The notes below the pieces were generated by a model that searched no databases, was not told the DNA's origin, and saw only the letters and a list, made by a program, of their open reading frames with translations. Shown piece by piece: positions 1 through 8,205 of a stretch of DNA of 64,000 nucleotides; position 1 is the stretch's first letter, and each line of letters opens with the position of its first letter. This DNA is from Chitinophagaceae bacterium (lineage in GTDB: Bacteria > Bacteroidota > Bacteroidia > Chitinophagales > Chitinophagaceae). The translations under genes were made by a program, and so were the position numbers. The stretch covers positions 1-64,000 of the forward strand of contig JADJFD010000002.1 in NCBI GenBank assembly GCA_016708765.1. Reading direction: 5' to 3'.

Positions 1-295
1 AGGAATGTTTAATGTAGTGCTACTAAAAAAAGGAATTCTATCAATTAATGGAGTGAATTCATTTTATACTTATTGCCACGACAACTTGTTATATTATCAT
101 ATTATCACACAATTTAAGAAGGGGAAAATTATTAACTTAACATACACTTGTGAATATTCAAAACTAAATAGGTATACTGCATATATTTTTAGAGTTGTAA
201 ATTCATTAAACATTTTTAACCCTTTTGTAAGTTTTAAAACTTACCAACGAAGCCGAAAATTGCATTTTGAAAGAGTAGGCAAAAATATTACTAAA

Positions 296-612
296 ATGAA
301 AAATTATTATTGGTTCTTCTTAGTTGGAATTTGTTCATTTAAAACTTTTGCACAAGCAACCCCTATGGCAACAAATATGATGACCCAAGTTTCGATGCTA
401 TGAAAGTTATTAAAGTAATTGAACCAGCTGAATTCAACCCAAAGAAGCTTACTACAAATTTGAATGAATTTAAATCCATTATACTACAGTTATCAAATAG
501 GGCTTTTACACAATTAAATATTGACTCTTGGTATAAATGCTCATATGAACATGAAAAGGTTTATACATTATTCAACTTATATTACAAACCCGTTACAAAA
601 AATCTTCTTTGA
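296..612 (+). pseudogene. Small secreted protein, frameshifted
   Basis: The ATG at 296 begins a signal peptide (MKNYYWFFLVGICSFKTFAQ) that leaves this frame after about 22 residues. One base appears to be missing in the CCCC run at 360-363. Reading on in the next frame gives PYGNKYDDPSFDAMKVIKVIE and then an open frame to the TGA at 612. The restored product is about 105 residues, exported, and of unknown function. A start at 5 is possible but would bury the signal peptide. The gene opens a cluster of small exported proteins. The break may be a real mutation or a homopolymer base-calling error. Confidence 0.55.
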
Positions 613-679
613 TGAAAATTCAAATCATTAATTACTCTTATGTTGATTGATGGAACTTTAAAATCTAATTAAATAAAAT

Positions 680-1114
680 ATGCGAAAAATAATATCAATA
701 GCGTTCTTTATAATTTTAAGTAATTCAACTTATTCGCAAGGAACATATGACTATGAAATGATTGTAAATATAAAAGTACGAACAGATGCAGCCGAGATAT
801 TGGAAAATAAAAATGTTAAAACAATATTTCATTTTACTTCAAACTTAAAAAGTTTACAAAGTTGTAAAGGCTTTCAATATGTATCTTTCACTAATGAAGA
901 TTTAAAACTTGTTACGGCATTTAGCACATTCATAAATATCAATAATTGGAAATTTGAAACGGAATTAAGCAATAACACAAAAGATATTTATTCCAATACT
1001 TGTAGTTTTGCATACTATCCTGAAAATGGCAACAATATGATTAAAGCCACAAGAGAAATAGCCCTCATAAAATATAAAAATGGTACCCAAACATTTTTTA
1101 ATAATCGGATTTGA
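680..1114 (+). CDS. Hypothetical secreted protein
   Basis: The product has 144 residues and begins with a signal peptide (MRKIISIAFFIILSNSTYSQ) cut near residue 20. The mature part is polar and rich in Asn, Lys and Thr, with no motif I recognise. It follows the frameshifted secreted gene by about 70 bp and precedes two further small proteins on the same strand, so the four may be co-transcribed. Function unknown. Confidence 0.6.
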   Translation: MRKIISIAFFIILSNSTYSQGTYDYEMIVNIKVRTDAAEILENKNVKTIFHFTSNLKSLQSCKGFQYVSFTNEDLKLVTAFSTFININNWKFETELSNNTKDIYSNTCSFAYYPENGNNMIKATREIALIKYKNGTQTFFNNRI

Positions 1115-1156
1115 TGGAGTTAATACTTTAGTAATAACTTTTAACTAATTTAAAAT

Positions 1157-1588
1157 ATGAAATACACGGTTAGACCCTCTTTATATTCCGAAGCATTAGA
1201 ATCTTGGGTTTGGTTAAGCAATAATAATTTATCTGGATTTATAAAAATCACAAATTCATCAAACAATAAAACAGTTTATACTTATAAAAGAAATTTTGAT
1301 GATAATTTTATAAAAAAGTATAACGACAGTGATAATACATTTAAAATAAATAATAAAGAAAACTATATTATTCTTAATGAATACTATAGAGAGAAATTAC
1401 AAGTTGAAAAACATAATGATGTTCAACTATTAATAAAAAAACAGAATTGGGTAGACATATTTTTTAAAAATAATTGGAATAACCCAAACCCTCTAATTCA
1501 AAACACAGTTAGAGTTTCGGTAATCTCTTTATTTATTGGACTCATAGCTTTATTGTTAACTGTATTTCAATTTTTTATAAAAGAATAA
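1157..1588 (+). CDS. Hypothetical protein with C-terminal membrane anchor
   Basis: The product has 143 residues and no signal peptide. It has a soluble, charged N-terminal part of about 115 residues and one hydrophobic segment at the end (VISLFIGLIALLLTVFQFFI, about 120-140). This predicts a tail-anchored inner-membrane protein facing the cytoplasm. The family is not recognised. It lies 42 bp after the preceding gene and 17 bp before the next, consistent with one operon. Confidence 0.55.
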   Translation: MKYTVRPSLYSEALESWVWLSNNNLSGFIKITNSSNNKTVYTYKRNFDDNFIKKYNDSDNTFKINNKENYIILNEYYREKLQVEKHNDVQLLIKKQNWVDIFFKNNWNNPNPLIQNTVRVSVISLFIGLIALLLTVFQFFIKE

Positions 1589-1605
1589 TTTTATAACCAT
1601 TTATT

Positions 1606-1957
1606 ATGAAAGATATTTTACGACTTGGCTTATTTGTAATATTATTGACAACCCCATTCTCCTTAAAAGCTCAAAGTTGGGTTTTTATAGGTACGAGTGA
1701 AAACGGAGAAAAGACCTATTTTAATAATTCAGATGTAACTACAAGTTCAAATGGAGTTAAAAGTGGATGGACAAAATTCACGAAAATAAATTACAGGTTA
1801 AACGAAAATGGAAAAATTAAAATCATTCCCTCCGTAACATATTTTACATATTCAGAGTTCAATTTCTACCAAAACTATTAAAGACATTAAACTTATTGTG
1901 AAAGATAACAAAGGAAGTGTTTTATTTAATGACACAAAAAAAAAAGAATGGGCATAA
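1606..1957 (+). pseudogene. Small secreted protein, frameshifted; surface-adhesin E-like
   Basis: A signal peptide (about residues 1-22) is followed by SWVFIGTSENGEKTYFNNSD, a W-start, charged pattern reminiscent of surface-adhesin protein E-type domains; that family link is only a resemblance. The frame stops at 1881, but the adjacent frame stays open with sensible coding (TKTIKDIKLIVKDNKGSV, ending KKEWA) to the TAA at 1955-1957. One extra base near 1850-1866 would explain this. The restored protein is about 116 residues. Either decay or a sequencing error is possible. Confidence 0.5.
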
Positions 1958-2403
1958 CGAAACCGCAAGTTTTTGCATGTTTCCAATAAGGAAGCAAATA
2001 TATTAAGCCCATTAGAAGATATAAAATTTTTATAATTTATGCAAAGGCGCTGTATTGTCGAATAAAATCAAACCACAACTTATTACCAAATTCTAGCTAT
2101 TAGACTGATGCAATGACAATTAGAAACAAGTAAAATCATAACTTCGCATATCGATATCATCTATTACCGCATGTCCGCAGGACGAAGTGCAGCTTTTGAT
2201 TGTAAACTTCAGCTTCACTGTTTTTATTCTGATTTCGGTACACAGGCTAAACTTTGTTAATACAATTGCATAAACTCCATGAAAACACCTGCGAACGTTC
2301 AGTACATGGGCATTTTCGCTAACAAATTCATTAATCTAGCAACATCACGAAAATGTTACTTTCAAATCCTGAATCTAAGTGGTAATTTTAAAAACACTAT
2401 ATT
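1958..2403. other. Gene-free stretch with a decayed attC-like spacer
   Basis: No ORF is credible here. Around 2185-2255 the bases CAGCTTTTGATTGTAAACTT and the following CTTCA..TTTTTATTCTGATTTCGG recall the spacer of the attC-like elements further downstream (TTAGCTTTTTGTTGTTAACT, then CATCTTCAGTTTTTCAATC). The matching stem arms are not recognisable. It could be the eroded end of the cassette array. Confidence 0.3.
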
Positions 2404-3176
2404 ATGACAAATGACAACATGGAAACGAATTTTCAGTTAGCCTATTAATGTGCTAAAATACATCGAAAAAAGTGCCACAAAAACAGTCAGAAATGCCAAT
2501 CAAAGGCGATTAATTAGCGAAGTATATAAACATTATAGAGGTGAAAATTTACCTGACAGAAAATTTTTTGAAAATGCTTTAGTTGACACTTTTAAAATAC
2601 CTGCAGAAAAGCTTTCTGAATTTATTGAAATAATTACAGTTAAATACTTAATACAGCTAAGCTAAGTTAAACGTTGGCGATACGCAACGAGTTTAGACAT
2701 TTCTTCGGAGAGGCATTACCACTTGATGACATTCTTTTGAACCACGAATGCAGAAAAACTTGTCACCGAGGATACAGGTTTCGTAATGATGCCATTTGGA
2801 CCCCATAAGGTGAATATTATAGCAATTTTGACCGCCACGAAAAAGCAGGATTTAAGGCAGTTTGGGCAGATGATGACATTTTGGAACAGGAAAATTATAG
2901 ACCAAATTTGGTGGATTCAATGCTAAAGTTTTGATTGCAGAATTGACATCAAGAAATCCTAATGTCTATTATGAATTGGGGTTGGCTCACGCTTTGAAGA
3001 AGCCTGTAGTTTTAGTATGTTCAAATGAACAAGATGTTCCATTTGACTTAAAACACATCAGAGTAATATATTATGATATGCACGACCCTTTTTGGGGTTC
3101 TAAGCTAATAGAAAAGGTCGCTGAGAATATATTATCCGCAATAAGTAATCCTGTCGAGACCATACTTTTTACCTGA
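2404..3176 (+). pseudogene. Decayed gene with C-terminal nucleoside 2-deoxyribosyltransferase-like domain
   Basis: Fragments of one protein can be followed through at least four frame changes. They run METNFQLAY (from ATG 2404), VLKYIEKSATKTVRNANQRR and RGENLPDRKFFENALVDTFK (2450-2665), LVTEDTGFVMMPFGP (about 2759-2803), GEYYSNF and EKAGFKAVWADDDI, GKIIDQIW, and IAELTSRNPNVYYELGLAHA through DVPFDLKHIR (2931-3176). The FVMMPFG, ADDDI, AELTxRNPNVxYELGLAHA and DVPFDLKHIR motifs are those of the deoxyribosyltransferase-like fold often found with defence and signalling proteins. Short deletions accompany the frame changes (FDRHEKAGF where about ten more residues are expected), so this is real decay and not one sequencing error. 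The N-terminal domain is unassigned. Confidence 0.7.
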
Positions 3177-3183
3177 CACAAAA

Positions 3184-3325
3184 CTGCCGCTTACATGGGT
3201 TTTGTGTTATGGTGGGCTGACGAACAAAGGCTTATCTTTAGTTTTTCAATTTGGCTTGCAGTTATAGGTTGGGCTGACGTTCCCTGATTCCCACCACAAC
3301 ACAAAGCCCTAAAACGTTGTATGTC
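3184..3325 (+). repeat. attC-like site B
   Basis: Left stem GGGTTTTGTGTTATGGTGGG (3197-3216) pairs with right stem 3290-3309, whose reverse complement is GGGCTTTGTGTTGTGGTGGG (18 of 20). R''-like CCGCTTAC lies at 3187-3194, and R'-like GTTGTATGT begins at 3316. The spacer is about 73 bp and carries GGGCTGACG on both sides. The site lies directly after the decayed gene and before the restriction-modification cassette. The GTTGTATGT after the crossover point matches the reverse complement of the 3' end of the following cassette (ACGTACAAC at 6302-6310) in 8 of 9 bases. Confidence 0.65.
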
Positions 3326-3369
3326 ACCCTATTCAACATCCTGCACATATACAAACATCCATGACTTTG

Positions 3370-3465
3370 CCGACACGACCCCACGCTATTTTTAGCACAT
3401 TGCAAGGCACACAAAACCCCGACACAAAGCCAACCTTGCAAAGAGCTAAAAATGCCAACGCACAG
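3370..3465. repeat. Second hairpin family, copy 1
   Basis: ATTTTTAGCACATTGCAAGG (3388-3407) pairs with 3434-3453, whose reverse complement is ATTTTTAGCTCTTTGCAAGG (18 of 20). The loop contains GGCACACAAAACCCCGACAC and AAAGCCAA. The element is bounded by GCCGACACG on the left and GCCAACGCACAG on the right. A second copy at 6150-6242 has a different outer stem but the same loop, inner stem and A-C-A/T-C-T mismatch pattern. It is not a simple terminator, as there is no T run. Function unknown. Confidence 0.6.
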
Positions 3466-3561
3466 CCCACCCACCCCGGCTGACAGAATACTAATCGTCT
3501 TCATCTCAAACGTCAGCAGGTCAATTAATTTCAACTATCCACAATCTGTTAATAAGTTTCG

Positions 3562-3577
3562 TGGACAAAATACGTCC
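3562..3577 (+). promoter_or_regulatory. Operator-like repeat 1 upstream of the controller gene
   Basis: TGGACAAAATACGTCC is an exact copy of the 16 bases at 3601-3616, 39 bp downstream start to start. Its GGAC/GTCC ends form a short inverted repeat. Paired operators in front of a small XRE-type gene that leads a methyltransferase and nuclease are the usual arrangement of controller (C) protein boxes. This site is distal to the start codon. The assignment to the 3621 protein is inferred from position. Confidence 0.55.
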
Positions 3578-3600
3578 ATGAAATTTGCATTTACTAAATT

Positions 3601-3616
3601 TGGACAAAATACGTCC
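3601..3616 (+). promoter_or_regulatory. Operator-like repeat 2 overlapping the promoter/start of the controller gene
   Basis: TGGACAAAATACGTCC ends 4 bp before the ATG at 3621. TAAATTTG at 3595-3602 fits the Bacteroidota -7 consensus TAnnTTTG and overlaps the first two bases of the repeat. A protein bound here would block initiation, which would suit negative autoregulation of a C-protein operon. The -33 element is not obvious. Confidence 0.5.
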
Positions 3617-3620
3617 TAAA

Positions 3621-3947
3621 ATGCCGACAGCTAAAAGAAGCATCTCAACAATAGGCGAACAACTAAGAACCTTGAGAGAGAATGCAAATCTTTCATTAAG
3701 AGAAGTCGCCAGTAACATTGGTATTGACACTTCTTTGCTTGGGAAAATTGAACGCAACGAAAGACAACCAACAAAAGAACAAATAAAACAAGTAGCAACA
3801 TTCTTTAAAGTCAATGAAAAACAACTCATGAAAGAAATGCTTAGCGACCAAATTGCTTACAAGATAATTGAAGAAGAAGCAGACCTTGACACATTAAAAG
3901 TAGCAGAAGAAAAAGTTGAATATTTAAAGAAACATAAACTTTATTGA
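3621..3947 (+). CDS. XRE-family HTH regulator, probable R-M controller
   Basis: The product has 108 residues. An HTH_3 domain spans about 9-65 (IGEQLRTLRENANLSLREVA, DTSLLGKIERNERQPTKEQI), followed by a short helical tail ending KKHKLY. ATG 3621 is preferred to the in-frame TTG at 3585 because the protein then starts just before the domain and just after the operator repeat. The gene is followed 2 bp later by a DNA methyltransferase and then a nuclease. It is probably the controller protein that delays nuclease expression, binding the twin repeats at 3562 and 3601. Confidence 0.8.
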   Translation: MPTAKRSISTIGEQLRTLRENANLSLREVASNIGIDTSLLGKIERNERQPTKEQIKQVATFFKVNEKQLMKEMLSDQIAYKIIEEEADLDTLKVAEEKVEYLKKHKLY

Positions 3948-3949
3948 AT

Positions 3950-5251
3950 ATGGCATACCAAGCACAAGCAATAGAATTAGATTTATTTCCAGACGAGGTA
4001 AAAGTAGAGCAAGATTACTCTGCCACATTTGCTGACAACATGAAAATGCCAATACACAAATGGTATAGATATACAGCAGGTTTTTCGGCTTCATGGGTTA
4101 ATCAACTTATCAGACAAGAAAAAACAAATGGAAGGACAAGAATTATTGACCCTTTTGCTGGTTCGGGAACGGTTTTATTGGAAAGCGAATTTGAAGGAGT
4201 TGAATCTTTTGGTGTTGAAGCACACCCATACATTTACAAAATTGCAAAGGCAAAATTGGACTGGAATTTTCCTGCTGACAAATTCAAATCAGAAGCACTT
4301 TCATTACTACGAAAAGCAAAAGCAAAAACGATTACTAAAACAGAATTTCCAAAACTAATAGCAAGTTGCTATCCAATTGAAATAATACAAAAGCTCGAAG
4401 CACTCAAACAAACCTGGTTAGAAACTGAACAAGAAGAAGAAATAAAAAACTTCAATTGGTTTATTATTACCTCCATTCTTCGGACAACTTCACCAGTAGG
4501 AACTGCACAATGGCAGTACATTCAACCAACCAAAACAAAAGCAAAAGTGATTGATGCATTTGTTGCTTTTGAAGTCAAAGTGAATGATATGTATTTAGAC
4601 ATGAAACGAACTCAAAACCGTTTTACCAATGTTGTTGATTCAAAAATTCTGAACGAAGATGCTCGAAACATTCAATCGATTCCTGATGGTTGGGGTGATT
4701 TGGTAATTACCTCACCACCTTACGCAAATAATTACGATTATGCAGATGCAACACGATTGGAAATGACTTTTTGGGGAGATATAAGTGGTTGGGCTGACTT
4801 GCAAGAGAATGTTAGAAAACATTTGGTGAGAGCTTGCACTCAGCATGTTTCAAAATTAGCTGATGAAGTTGAAAGCATAATTGAAGGTCCAATGCTAAAA
4901 CCGATTCAAAGTGAGCTAAGAGTTGTTTATGAAACTCTGAAACTTGAACGGCTGAAACATGGAGGCAAAAAAAATTATCATTTCATGATTGCTGCCTACT
5001 TTAATGACCTTGCAAAAGTTTTTCATTCACTTCGAAGAGTTACAAGCGAAAATGCCTTAATGTGTTTTGTAATTGGCGACTCTGCACCTTATGGAATTTA
5101 TGTTCCAGTTGATAAGTGGTTAGGTGAGTTAGCCGTTTCCGCAGGGTTTAGCAGTTATAGTTTTGAAAAACTTCGTGACAGAAACACAAAATGGAAAAAC
5201 AGAAAACATACTGTTCCTTTACATGAAGGGCGGCTTTGGATTAAAAGTTAA
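3950..5251 (+). CDS. Type II DNA methyltransferase (N4-cytosine or N6-adenine)
   Basis: The product has 433 residues. AdoMet-binding motif I, DPFAGSGT, is near 67-74 and catalytic motif IV, TSPPYANNYDYAD, near 254-266. Motif I comes first, and SPPY can occur in both N4-C and N6-A enzymes, so the methylated base cannot be told. ATG 3950 is chosen over the overlapping TTG at 3944; either way the gene is translationally coupled to the regulator (stop 3945-3947). It should protect host DNA from the nuclease that starts 2 bp after its stop. Confidence 0.85.
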   Translation: MAYQAQAIELDLFPDEVKVEQDYSATFADNMKMPIHKWYRYTAGFSASWVNQLIRQEKTNGRTRIIDPFAGSGTVLLESEFEGVESFGVEAHPYIYKIAKAKLDWNFPADKFKSEALSLLRKAKAKTITKTEFPKLIASCYPIEIIQKLEALKQTWLETEQEEEIKNFNWFIITSILRTTSPVGTAQWQYIQPTKTKAKVIDAFVAFEVKVNDMYLDMKRTQNRFTNVVDSKILNEDARNIQSIPDGWGDLVITSPPYANNYDYADATRLEMTFWGDISGWADLQENVRKHLVRACTQHVSKLADEVESIIEGPMLKPIQSELRVVYETLKLERLKHGGKKNYHFMIAAYFNDLAKVFHSLRRVTSENALMCFVIGDSAPYGIYVPVDKWLGELAVSAGFSSYSFEKLRDRNTKWKNRKHTVPLHEGRLWIKS

Positions 5252-5253
5252 TT

Positions 5254-6108
5254 ATGGCAGAATCATTATCTCATAAATTCGGACAAATAATTGGAGACCT
5301 TTTGGAATTGGCATTAGAGCCTCACCTTCAGAAGTTCGCTAAAAAGCATAAGCTTTTTCTTGATAAAAAAGGCGAAAGAAAAGGAAGAACAGGAAAGAAA
5401 GTATCATGGTTTGACGGAAACAATAACAAACACGATTTGGATTTCGTTCTCGAAAGAGGGGCAACCAATGACACCGTAGGAATTCCTGTTGCATTCATAG
5501 AATCAGCATGGAGGAGATATACCAAACATTCAAGAAACAAAGCACAAGAAATCCAAAGTGCAATTTTACCTTTAGCTGGTAAATATCAAAACTCCTCACC
5601 TTTCGTTGGTGTTGTGTTAGCAGGTGTTTTCACTTCGGGAGCATTAAGCCAGTTAAAATCCAACGGATTTACTGTTTTGTATTTTCCATACGAAACAGTT
5701 ATTAAAGCATTTAAAAAATTCGGTATTGATGCTGCATTTGATGAAAAAACAGCAGAAGCCGATTTTAGAAAGAAGATTGACAATTGGAAGAACTTAATTA
5801 ATAAATCCGAAGTTGCCAATGAGTTAATGAAGTTGAATCGAAAGGACGTTAAGGAATTCTTCGTGGCATTGACCAATTCTGTTTCACGGTTTATTGAAAG
5901 AATTATTATCCTTCCATTGCACGGACAAGAATCTGTAATAAATACAGTATCTGAAGCAATTAATTTTCTCAAAAAATATTCCGAGGAAAAACCAAAACTG
6001 CCTCTTTGCAAATACGAAATCATTATCAAATACAATACGGGCGATAAAATTGAAGCAAGCTTTAAAAACAAGACAGACAGTATAAAGTTTTTGGAAAGCT
6101 ATATTTAA
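5254..6108 (+). CDS. Probable restriction endonuclease partner of the methyltransferase
   Basis: The product has 284 residues. HDLDFVLERG (D61, D63) and AFIESAWRR (E83) are spaced like the acidic residues of a PD-(D/E)XK nuclease core, and a Lys/Arg-rich segment (KHSRNKAQE) follows. The gene starts 2 bp after the methyltransferase stop and nothing else separates them, so the three genes 3621-6108 read as C, M and R of one restriction-modification operon. The nuclease role rests on context and these few residues. The recognition site is unknown. Confidence 0.65.
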   Translation: MAESLSHKFGQIIGDLLELALEPHLQKFAKKHKLFLDKKGERKGRTGKKVSWFDGNNNKHDLDFVLERGATNDTVGIPVAFIESAWRRYTKHSRNKAQEIQSAILPLAGKYQNSSPFVGVVLAGVFTSGALSQLKSNGFTVLYFPYETVIKAFKKFGIDAAFDEKTAEADFRKKIDNWKNLINKSEVANELMKLNRKDVKEFFVALTNSVSRFIERIIILPLHGQESVINTVSEAINFLKKYSEEKPKLPLCKYEIIIKYNTGDKIEASFKNKTDSIKFLESYI

Positions 6109-6149
6109 TCATCATTCTTTAGTATGGCAAGGACAAACATTAGCAACAT

Positions 6150-6242
6150 CACCGACACGCCAAGTCAGGCACATTTGCAAGGCACACAAAGCCGACACAC
6201 AAAAGCCAACCTTGCAAAAGAGCCTGCCTTGTGCCAACGCAC
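6150..6242. repeat. Second hairpin family, copy 2
   Basis: Left stem 6161-6182 (CAAGTCAGGCACATTTGCAA plus GG) pairs with 6210-6231 in 19 of 22 positions. The loop again reads GGCACACAAAGCCGACACAC and AAAAGCCAA, and the flanks ACCGACACG and GCCAACGCACAG are shared with copy 1. The outer stem differs completely from copy 1 yet remains paired, so the fold is conserved rather than the stem sequence. Confidence 0.6.
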
Positions 6243-6300
6243 AGGCAACACTCTGCGGTTGGACACAGACCCACATTATAGATGACCGAGGAGAAGGGCG

Positions 6301-6506
6301 AACGTACAACAGGGGGTTTGCCAAAATACGGGCTGACGGAAGTTATCTTCGGCTTTTTGTAATTCTATTGTGCTTCATATCCAGCTGGACATTATCTATT
6401 TAGCTTTTTGTTGTTAACTTCATCTTCAGTTTTTCAATCATCATCGGTTCCGGGCTGACGGAATACTAATTCCCGTACTTCGGCAAGCCCTGTCCGTTAG
6501 CTGTTA
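6301..6506 (+). repeat. attC-like site C (end of the R-M cassette)
   Basis: The left stem GGGGGTTTGCCAAAATACGGG without its first base (6313-6332) pairs with the right stem CCCGTACTTCGGCAAGCCC (6472-6490), leaving two extra G on the left. R'' is GTACAAC at 6304-6310; R' is GTTAGCTGTT from 6496. The spacer of about 139 bp holds the recurrent blocks TTATCTTCGGCTTTTTG, TTAGCTTTTTGTTGTTAACT, and the apex GGAATACTAATTCC, itself a GGAAT/ATTCC hairpin. The R'' does not match the adjacent R' beyond GTT, but matches the 5' end of its own cassette (3316). Confidence 0.7.
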
Positions 6507-6527
6507 TTGTAATGACAATCCCTATAA

Positions 6528-7559
6528 ATGAAAAAGTGTTTCGACAAAGAATATGATGTTGTCTTATCCTTCGCTGGAGAGGACAGAAAATATGTAGAGC
6601 GTACAGCTAGTTTTCTAAGAAAATCAGGAGTAAAAGTGTTTTATGACATGTATGAAGATGTAAATCTTTGGGGAAAAGATTTGTATCAACACTTGGACGA
6701 TGTTTATCAAAACAAGGGCAAATATGCAGTAGTGTTTATTTCAGAAGCATATGGCAAAAAATTATGGACAAATCACGAATTGAAAAGTGCTCAAGCAAGA
6801 GCATTTACCGAAAGTGAAGAATACATTCTGCCTGCGAAATTTGATGATACAGAAATTCCTGGAATTCGTAAAACAACTGCTTATGTAAGTTTAAGAGAAT
6901 TAACGCCGCTTCAATTCGCAAAGAAAATAATTAAAAAGCTTGGCGACATTGAACCTGAAAATTTTCTACCAGATAACATTGTTTATGTAAGACAAATTAT
7001 AAAAGAAATAAACCCCGAAATTGAAGACGAAACGATAGACAGTCATGTATCTCATGTTTTTAGTAAGCTCAAAAAAACAACAGACAGAGAGAAACACTTT
7101 TTGTCAATAATTGTTATGTACGCTTGTAGGCATGACATAACACAAGACCTTCATGAAGACATAACCTTAATCGAAAGAGTATCAGGTTTCAATAGACAGG
7201 AAATTTTGGAAATCCTTAAAAGTCTTACAAACCTTGGTTTTGAGTATAAAATAACAAAATCAATCCATGGATGTAAAGAGGACGGTAACGAACAAGAATA
7301 TGAACTGTTAAGCGTAAATCTCATTTCAAGACATCCAGAAATTGAGTATGATAATCTGACAATATTTCTATCGTTGATGTATTTCGGAGCAATGAGCGGA
7401 AAATGTGAAAGTTGTTCTATAAAAACTTTAACTCGACTTGATTTTTCTGACTTAAAAGATAATGTTGACAAAGACGAACTTGAAGCGATACTCTCATATA
7501 TACCAGAAGACGACGAAGAAGATGGAGAAGACGACATCGTGGAAAACAACAACAGCTAA
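6528..7559 (+). CDS. TIR-domain protein, candidate anti-phage effector
   Basis: The product has 343 residues. A TIR fold spans about 8-140: YDVVLSFAGEDRKYV opens it, YAVVFISEAYGKKLW forms the core strand, and LWTNHELKSAQ carries the expected catalytic Glu (E84) of NAD-cleaving bacterial TIR enzymes. Residues about 150-325 form an unrecognised, mostly helical region with CxxC at GKCESCS, and the tail is strongly acidic (EDDEEDGEDD). It stands alone in its cassette with no obvious sensor partner, so the C-terminal half may do the sensing. The TAA stop (7557-7559) lies inside the R''-like box of the following attC-like site. Defence is inferred from the fold and from the neighbouring R-M cassette. 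Confidence 0.8.
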   Translation: MKKCFDKEYDVVLSFAGEDRKYVERTASFLRKSGVKVFYDMYEDVNLWGKDLYQHLDDVYQNKGKYAVVFISEAYGKKLWTNHELKSAQARAFTESEEYILPAKFDDTEIPGIRKTTAYVSLRELTPLQFAKKIIKKLGDIEPENFLPDNIVYVRQIIKEINPEIEDETIDSHVSHVFSKLKKTTDREKHFLSIIVMYACRHDITQDLHEDITLIERVSGFNRQEILEILKSLTNLGFEYKITKSIHGCKEDGNEQEYELLSVNLISRHPEIEYDNLTIFLSLMYFGAMSGKCESCSIKTLTRLDFSDLKDNVDKDELEAILSYIPEDDEEDGEDDIVENNNS

Positions 7560-7679
7560 CATTGGTATTGCTGCAAGTGGGGCTGGACGTTGTTATCTTC
7601 GGCTGTAGTTCGCTATCAGCAGCGGTTTCGGCGGACGGAATTCTATTAGGCTTTTGGTTGTTAACTTGTACTTTTATTT
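7551..7679 (+). repeat. attC-like site D, 5' half (split by the IS)
   Basis: R'' AACAGCTAAC (7551-7560) is followed by left stem GGTATTGCTGCAAGTGGGG (7564-7582) and spacer blocks TTGTTATCTTCGGCTG and GGTTGTTAACTTGTACTTTT. The complementary right stem lies beyond the insertion at 9285-9305. With the three bases before it (AACAACAGCTAAC, 7548-7560), the R'' matches the reverse complement of its own cassette's 5' end (GTTAGCTGTTATT at 6496) in 12 of 13 bases. Confidence 0.65.
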
Positions 7680-7719
7680 TGTCTCGTCCTGATATAGGTT
7701 GACTAAAAATCAACCAAAA

Positions 7720-8205
7720 ATGGACATCAAACAACAATGTATTACCGAGTATTTAACCCGGGGAACTGGGTATCGGAAGCTGGCAGCCAAGTATGGCGTT
7801 AGCAGAACAACCATCAACAAGTGGGTAATGATCCATCAGGGAATTCATAACCTGCCACCCACCCAAAAGCAACAGAAGTATTACATTAGCAGTATGAACA
7901 GTTCAAAGCAACCTGACCCCGAACGCCAACAGGATTTTGATGAAGCATTGAAGCAAAAAATAGCCCTACTTGAAAAACAACTGCAATGGGAAAAACTGAG
8001 AGCTGATGCACTGGATACTATGATCAACATTGCAGAAAAGCAACTCAATGTTTCTATCAGAAAAAAAAGCCTGGCAACCAACAGTACAAGAAATAAAAAA
8101 GGCAAATCCTTACATCACTCTGCAAACGATTTGCCGACTGTTGGGTTATTCCCCGCAGGCTTACCACAAACAACAAAAAAGAAAATTTGCACAACAGGTA
8201 AATGA
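7720..8205 (+). CDS. IS3-type transposase OrfA (HTH subunit)
   Basis: The product has 161 residues as read. An HTH (YRKLAAKYGVSRTTINKWV, about 18-36) precedes a leucine-zipper-like helix (IALLEKQLQWEKLRADALDT). ATG 7720 is preferred to TTG 7699, which lies in the terminal hairpin. The last 50 or so residues look like shadow coding: removing one A from the A8 run at 8061-8068 would give an end IRKKPGNQQYKK at TAA 8094-8096, typical of these proteins. The 3' part is therefore probably frameshifted or miscalled. Confidence 0.75.
   Translation: MDIKQQCITEYLTRGTGYRKLAAKYGVSRTTINKWVMIHQGIHNLPPTQKQQKYYISSMNSSKQPDPERQQDFDEALKQKIALLEKQLQWEKLRADALDTMINIAEKQLNVSIRKKSLATNSTRNKKGKSLHHSANDLPTVGLFPAGLPQTTKKKICTTGK

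Noticed and set aside
2450..2665. Small independent gene (possible antitoxin)
   Set aside because: Its sequence continues in other frames into the deoxyribosyltransferase-like domain, so it is a piece of a decayed longer gene.
3262..3829. Minus-strand ORFs opposite the repeats and the controller gene
   Set aside because: They are shadows: Cys/Leu-rich translations with no domain, lying over hairpin repeats and over the convincing XRE gene.
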